Source: Lysinibacillus contaminans
GTDB lineage: Bacteria; Bacillota; Bacilli; Bacillales_A; Planococcaceae
DNA: 64,000 nucleotides
Direction of reading: 5' to 3'
Assembly (NCBI RefSeq): GCF_001278945.1
Contig: NZ_LGRV01000005.1
Coordinates: 124,001-188,000, forward strand
The position numbers and the translations under genes were made by a program. A model generated the notes under the pieces. It worked only from the letters and a program-made list of their open reading frames with translations, searched no databases and was not told the DNA's origin. Positions 60,706 through 64,000 of this stretch are shown here, piece by piece. How positions within the stretch are numbered: the first letter of the stretch is position 1; each line of letters opens with the position of its first letter.

Positions 60706-62161
60706 ATAATATAGGCGTTAGTAAACGTGAAATGGATTCTTTAAACTTTATCAAATTTGAACGATTTTGATATATTTCCATCGTAAGCTCTGTACAGTCT
60801 AAAATATCCTTCTCGAAAATTTCAGCAAGTTGATGAGAAATCGTACAATCATAAATAAAGGCATTCACTTCAAAGTTCAGGCTAAAGCTACGTACATCAA
60901 TATTGGCAGTACCAACAGTTGAAGCTTCATCGTCAATAACAATTGTTTTTGCATGGATAAAGCCCTTTTCATAAATATAAACCTTAGCCCCTGCATTTAG
61001 TAATTGTCCAACATATGAATATGTAGCCCAATAAACAAACATATGATCTGGTTTATTTGGAATCATAATACGTACATCAATACCCGATAACGAGGCAATT
61101 TTAATGGCATCTAAAAAACTAACATCCGGGATAAAGTATGGTGTTTGAATATAAATATATTTTTTTGCCATATTGATAAGTTTTAAATAGCCAATTTTAA
61201 TTTGCTCCCAGTCGGAGTCGGGTCCGCTTGAAACAATTTGTATGCCCGTATCACCTTTTTCAGGAATAGCAGGGAAATACCTATCCGAGTAGCCCATTTT
61301 TTGCTGTTCACATGCCTGGTTCCAATCCAGTAAAAAGCGTGTTTGTAATGGATGCACGGCACTACCTTCAATACGTAAATGCGTATCGCGCCAGTAGCCG
61401 AACTTTTGCTGTAGCCCGAGGTACTCGTCTCCAATATTAAAGCCGCCGATATAGCCGACACGACCATCAATCACAACAATCTTACGGTGGTTTCGGAAAT
61501 TAAGACGTGGGTTAATAAGAGGGAAAATAGATGGGAAAAATACTTCAATTTCACCACCCACTGCAGTTAATTCTTTAAAATGACGCTTTTTTACATTACG
61601 TGAACCCATCTCATCATACAGAAAGCGTACTTTGACACCTTGCTTAGCTTTTTTAATTAGGGCATTAACGATGTGAGTACCCAAATCATCGAATCGGAAA
61701 ATATAATACTGAATATGAATATGGTCTTTCGCCGCTTCAATATCTTTTAGCAATGCTTCGAATTTATTGGCACCATCATCGAAAATTGTAACGCGATTAT
61801 CTTGTGTTAGCACAGCGTTATTTGTTTTTAAGTGCATGTAAATTAAATCTTTATAGTTTTCAGCGTTGTTGATACGAAACTCAAAAGTATCTTTTAGTAA
61901 TGCTTCTTTTTGATAATTAATAAGATTGTCAATCCCGATATCCTTGCGTCCATCCCAGCGGAAAAGATGCTTTTTGCGTAATTTTCGTCCGAGCAATAAG
62001 TATAAAAAGAATCCAACTACGGGGATGAAAAATAATACAAGTATCCATGCCCAAGTAGAAGAAGGGTCTTTACGCTCTAAAAAGATAACTGTCATGGCTA
62101 ATAAAATATTGGCCACTAAAGTCAAAGGTACGAGAAAACTTAATTCTGTGAAATAGCTCAT
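60704..62161 (-). CDS. cls: cardiolipin synthase
   Basis: A 485-residue phospholipase-D-superfamily enzyme with two N-terminal helices and both HKD motifs: HRKIVVIDGRVGYIGG at His225 and HAKTIVIDDEASTVGTAN at His403. It joins two phosphatidylglycerols into cardiolipin and glycerol at the membrane. Length is that of Bacillus ClsA. The ATG at 62161 lies behind a T-rich stretch with AGG further upstream (GGCAGGTT). Monocistronic, with the repeat copy 4 in its upstream gap. Confidence 0.95.
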   Translation of the reverse strand: MSYFTELSFLVPLTLVANILLAMTVIFLERKDPSSTWAWILVLFFIPVVGFFLYLLLGRKLRKKHLFRWDGRKDIGIDNLINYQKEALLKDTFEFRINNAENYKDLIYMHLKTNNAVLTQDNRVTIFDDGANKFEALLKDIEAAKDHIHIQYYIFRFDDLGTHIVNALIKKAKQGVKVRFLYDEMGSRNVKKRHFKELTAVGGEIEVFFPSIFPLINPRLNFRNHRKIVVIDGRVGYIGGFNIGDEYLGLQQKFGYWRDTHLRIEGSAVHPLQTRFLLDWNQACEQQKMGYSDRYFPAIPEKGDTGIQIVSSGPDSDWEQIKIGYLKLINMAKKYIYIQTPYFIPDVSFLDAIKIASLSGIDVRIMIPNKPDHMFVYWATYSYVGQLLNAGAKVYIYEKGFIHAKTIVIDDEASTVGTANIDVRSFSLNFEVNAFIYDCTISHQLAEIFEKDILDCTELTMEIYQNRSNLIKFKESISRLLTPIL

Positions 62162-62183
62162 TTTTTAACCTGCCTTTAACTTA

Positions 62184-62261
62184 ATTCAGTAGAAGTCTCG
62201 CACTTCTATAAATTGTGAGATGAATACGGATTTTGAATTGCACAAGCACAATTCGAAATCC
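62184..62261 (+). repeat. modular dispersed repeat, copy 4
   Basis: ATTCAGTAGAAGTCTCGCACTTCTATAA with an AGAAGT/ACTTCT hairpin, then GAGATGAAT (as in copy 1) and GATTTTGAATT / AATTCGAAATC around the shared loop core CAAGCAC (62229-62259). The GGCGGATGTCAC block and the terminal CAATTAC stem are missing. Confidence 0.75.
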
Positions 62262-62395
62262 TAGTGCCATGTTTTTCAGCGCTACAGCGACAGGTATAAT
62301 TCGCTGAGCCTAAATTAATACTATTTCCTCATGCATTTAGTATAGCCTACTTCCTGTGATGAAAGAAAGGAGATAGGCTAACGGAGTCTCAAAAG

Positions 62396-62432
62396 AAAAA
62401 GGAATACCCCAAAGTTATATTTGGATATTCCT
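62396..62432 (-). terminator. terminator of the second MFS pump gene
   Basis: AGGAATA (62400-62406) pairs perfectly with TATTCCT (62426-62432), extended inward by CC/GG with one mismatch; on the minus strand it runs into TTTTTC. It begins eight bases after the stop codon. Confidence 0.75.
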
Positions 62433-62440
62433 CAAAACTA

Positions 62441-63601
62441 CTATTCAAAACGTAAAGATTTTTTTGAATTTTTATAAATGAAGATTAGCACAATGGATAC
62501 AACTGCAATGGCAGCTGAAATGTAATAACCAAGATTTGATTCTACAGTGAATAACCATGTGAAAAATAGTGGGCCAAGAATACGTCCTAAGTTATCCATT
62601 GAGTAAGAAAGACCAGCGGCTGTACCATATTGTCCACCAGATTCCTTAGACGAAAGTGATACCACACATGTTCTTGCAAGGGCGTTACCTGCAGTAAACA
62701 CACAAAGTGCAAGGCCGGCGAAGAATAAGTTAGATGTTAAGGTAAATAAAATCATTCCAATGGCTGTGGTAATTTGTGCACCGATGAGCCAGCTTGTTTC
62801 AGTACCGTTTTTAATGCGACGTACGACACCACCTTGAATTGCTGCGTCAACAAAGCCACTGAACATAAATAAGTAACCGATTTGAAGTGGTGTAATATGA
62901 ATACGATCGATTTGGAATAGTTGGAATGTTGCTTCCACACCTGCAAGCATAAATGTAACTAAGAATGAGAACATAAATAAATAACGGACACGATATTGTA
63001 GCATTGTGCCAGCACCCCTTGGCACGATGGCGCGTTTATTTGCTTCTTTATGTTTCTCGGGTTCTTTTAATACTAGACTTGCATAGATAAATAGAAGTGC
63101 AATTAGAGATGCAGAGGCGATAAATGGTAATTGAAGGCTATAATGTCCGAGCACACCGCCAATCGCCGGTCCGAAGATGAAGCCAAGACCAATGGACATC
63201 CCCATAAAACCCATGTATTTATTTCGGTCTTCCTCACTCGACATATCCCCGATAAAGCCAGTAACAGCTGTATATAGTGCACCTGAAAATAGACCCCCGA
63301 CAACACGTGATACATAAAGAATCGCTAAATTATCGATAAATAAAGAGAAAATGATGAAGCTTAGGCAAAAGCCAACTAGTCCTGTTAAGATGAGCTGTTT
63401 TCGCCCAACTTTGTCTGATAACATACCCCAAAGTGGAGCCGTGAAAAAGCTTGCAAGTGAGTACACGGTCAGTAAGCCACCGACATGCATTTCATCCCAG
63501 CCCTTTTGTACAATTACTTCGGGCAATACGGGAATAATAATCCCGAAGCCTAAATAAACAAGAAATTGTACAGACATTAATAATAAAATTGCTTTTTTCA
63601 T
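62441..63601 (-). CDS. MFS multidrug efflux transporter (NorA/Bmr/TetA-like)
   Basis: A 386-residue, 12-helix DHA1 transporter starting FLVYLGFGIIIPVLPEVI, with motif A GMLSDKVGRKQLILTG, motif B YVSRVVGGLFSGALYT and motif C GLGFIFGPAIGGVLG. This set is typical of the NorA/Bmr/TetA drug:proton antiporters of Gram-positives. AGGGAAC lies close before the ATG at 63601. No regulator of the BmrR or TetR type is next to it, so the drug range is unknown. Confidence 0.9.
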   Translation of the reverse strand: MKKAILLLMSVQFLVYLGFGIIIPVLPEVIVQKGWDEMHVGGLLTVYSLASFFTAPLWGMLSDKVGRKQLILTGLVGFCLSFIIFSLFIDNLAILYVSRVVGGLFSGALYTAVTGFIGDMSSEEDRNKYMGFMGMSIGLGFIFGPAIGGVLGHYSLQLPFIASASLIALLFIYASLVLKEPEKHKEANKRAIVPRGAGTMLQYRVRYLFMFSFLVTFMLAGVEATFQLFQIDRIHITPLQIGYLFMFSGFVDAAIQGGVVRRIKNGTETSWLIGAQITTAIGMILFTLTSNLFFAGLALCVFTAGNALARTCVVSLSSKESGGQYGTAAGLSYSMDNLGRILGPLFFTWLFTVESNLGYYISAAIAVVSIVLIFIYKNSKKSLRFE

Positions 63602-63743
63602 TTTGTTCCCTGCTTTCCTAAAACGATATTCAGTATATATATTCTACATCTGTTGGTAATTGCATGACAAGAAAAGGGGTAGTAGGAATGTGTGTCCAAT
63701 CCGTAAAAAGGGGGTAGGGTAAAGAATAAGAGAGAAAGTACTC

Positions 63744-63853
63744 TTACATTTTCGCTCTTTGTAGTCGCAATGAATTTAACACAACTGATATGGAACTAAA
63801 ATCCATGGGAGCACTCTTTACCGGTGGTGCAAGTAAACCAACAACTGCAATGT
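63744..63853 (-). pseudogene. C-terminal relic of a CopA-type copper ATPase
   Basis: On the minus strand a frame with no start reads YIAVVGLLAPPVKSAPMDFS then SISVVLNSLRLQRAKM and a TAA at 63746-63744. This matches the end of CopA-type ATPases (IAAxGLLxPxxAxxAMxxSSVSVVLNALRL). An in-frame TGA lies just upstream (about 63857), and the sequence further right to the window edge shows no matching frame, so the gene is truncated and decayed. Confidence 0.7.
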
Positions 63854-64000
63854 AGCTTCACGTTGTCCAATAATTGCTGCAAACATGACGGATTTACCGA
63901 GTACCTATTGTTCAGAAATAATTTTTTATCCGAATGAGAATAAAGATGGCGTGTTCTGTAAATAACTAAGCTGTACAGATTGGGAATTTATTTCCCTACG
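63854..64000 (+). other. right window edge, nothing recognised
   Basis: About 150 bases beyond the CopA relic. No frame with homology that I can name; it may be more of the same decayed region. Confidence 0.3.

Overview
The window reads as chromosomal DNA of a low-GC Gram-positive rod of the order Bacillales, most like the Lysinibacillus/Solibacillus (Planococcaceae) side of the family. This rests on the AT-rich composition, strong AGGAGG-type ribosome binding sites, frequent TTG/GTG starts, and genes whose closest remembered relatives are Bacillus proteins (YclNOPQ, HmoA, NiaP, YhfW, MntR, CvfB, CadC/CadA, BceRSAB, ComQXPA). No rRNA, tRNA, CRISPR array, prophage or intact insertion sequence was seen. 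The species call is inference.

Layout. 1-6.7 kb: hflX, a POT peptide transporter, a decayed feoA-like relic, and an operon of a GNAT acyltransferase, a MenC/N-acylamino acid racemase and a YkvI-type membrane protein. 6.8-11 kb: an iron operon, yclNOPQ-like siderophore importer plus hmoA haem monooxygenase, behind a promoter flanked by two Fur boxes. 11.3-13.3 kb: a chemoreceptor with a sigma-D-like promoter. 13.3-21.6 kb: an accessory stretch of long gene-poor gaps around a complete comQ-comX-comP-comA quorum-sensing cassette, with an unrecognised protein gene on each side and an array of four tandem hairpins. 21.6-38.4 kb: mostly housekeeping and stress genes: PAP2 phosphatase, ZIP transporter, MtnX-like phosphatase, thrCB, niaP, an RpiR regulator, a DUF7662-like/GNAT fusion, ppaC, a YhfW-like Rieske oxidoreductase, a DsbA-like protein, an azoreductase behind an MhqR-like operator, YceI, a YodB/CatR-like regulator, murB and exoA.

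38.5-43.1 kb: a complete Bce-type module (bceRS and bceAB) for sensing and resisting cell-wall-active peptides. 43.6-46 kb: a penicillin-acylase family Ntn hydrolase. 46.1-48.7 kb: cadC-cadA metal efflux with a striking 19-base inverted-repeat operator. 48.8-53.2 kb: a stand-alone ComFB, mntR, cvfB, a DUF1002 protein, two small acetyltransferases and a 33-residue membrane micro-protein. 53.3-63.6 kb: two drug-type MFS pumps, a Cat1-like CoA-transferase with its LytTR regulator, an AraC regulator, a YidC2 insertase, an M15 peptidase and cardiolipin synthase. The window ends in a decayed C-terminus of a CopA-type ATPase.

The most interesting items are the comQXPA cassette, whose 52-residue ComX has the conserved tryptophan next to last; the four tandem CCGACA/TGTCGG hairpins just downstream of it; a modular dispersed repeat, mostly beside the 3' ends of minus-strand genes, with a stem that changes by paired substitutions; and several well-formed operators (Fur, MhqR, CadC, Bce-type).
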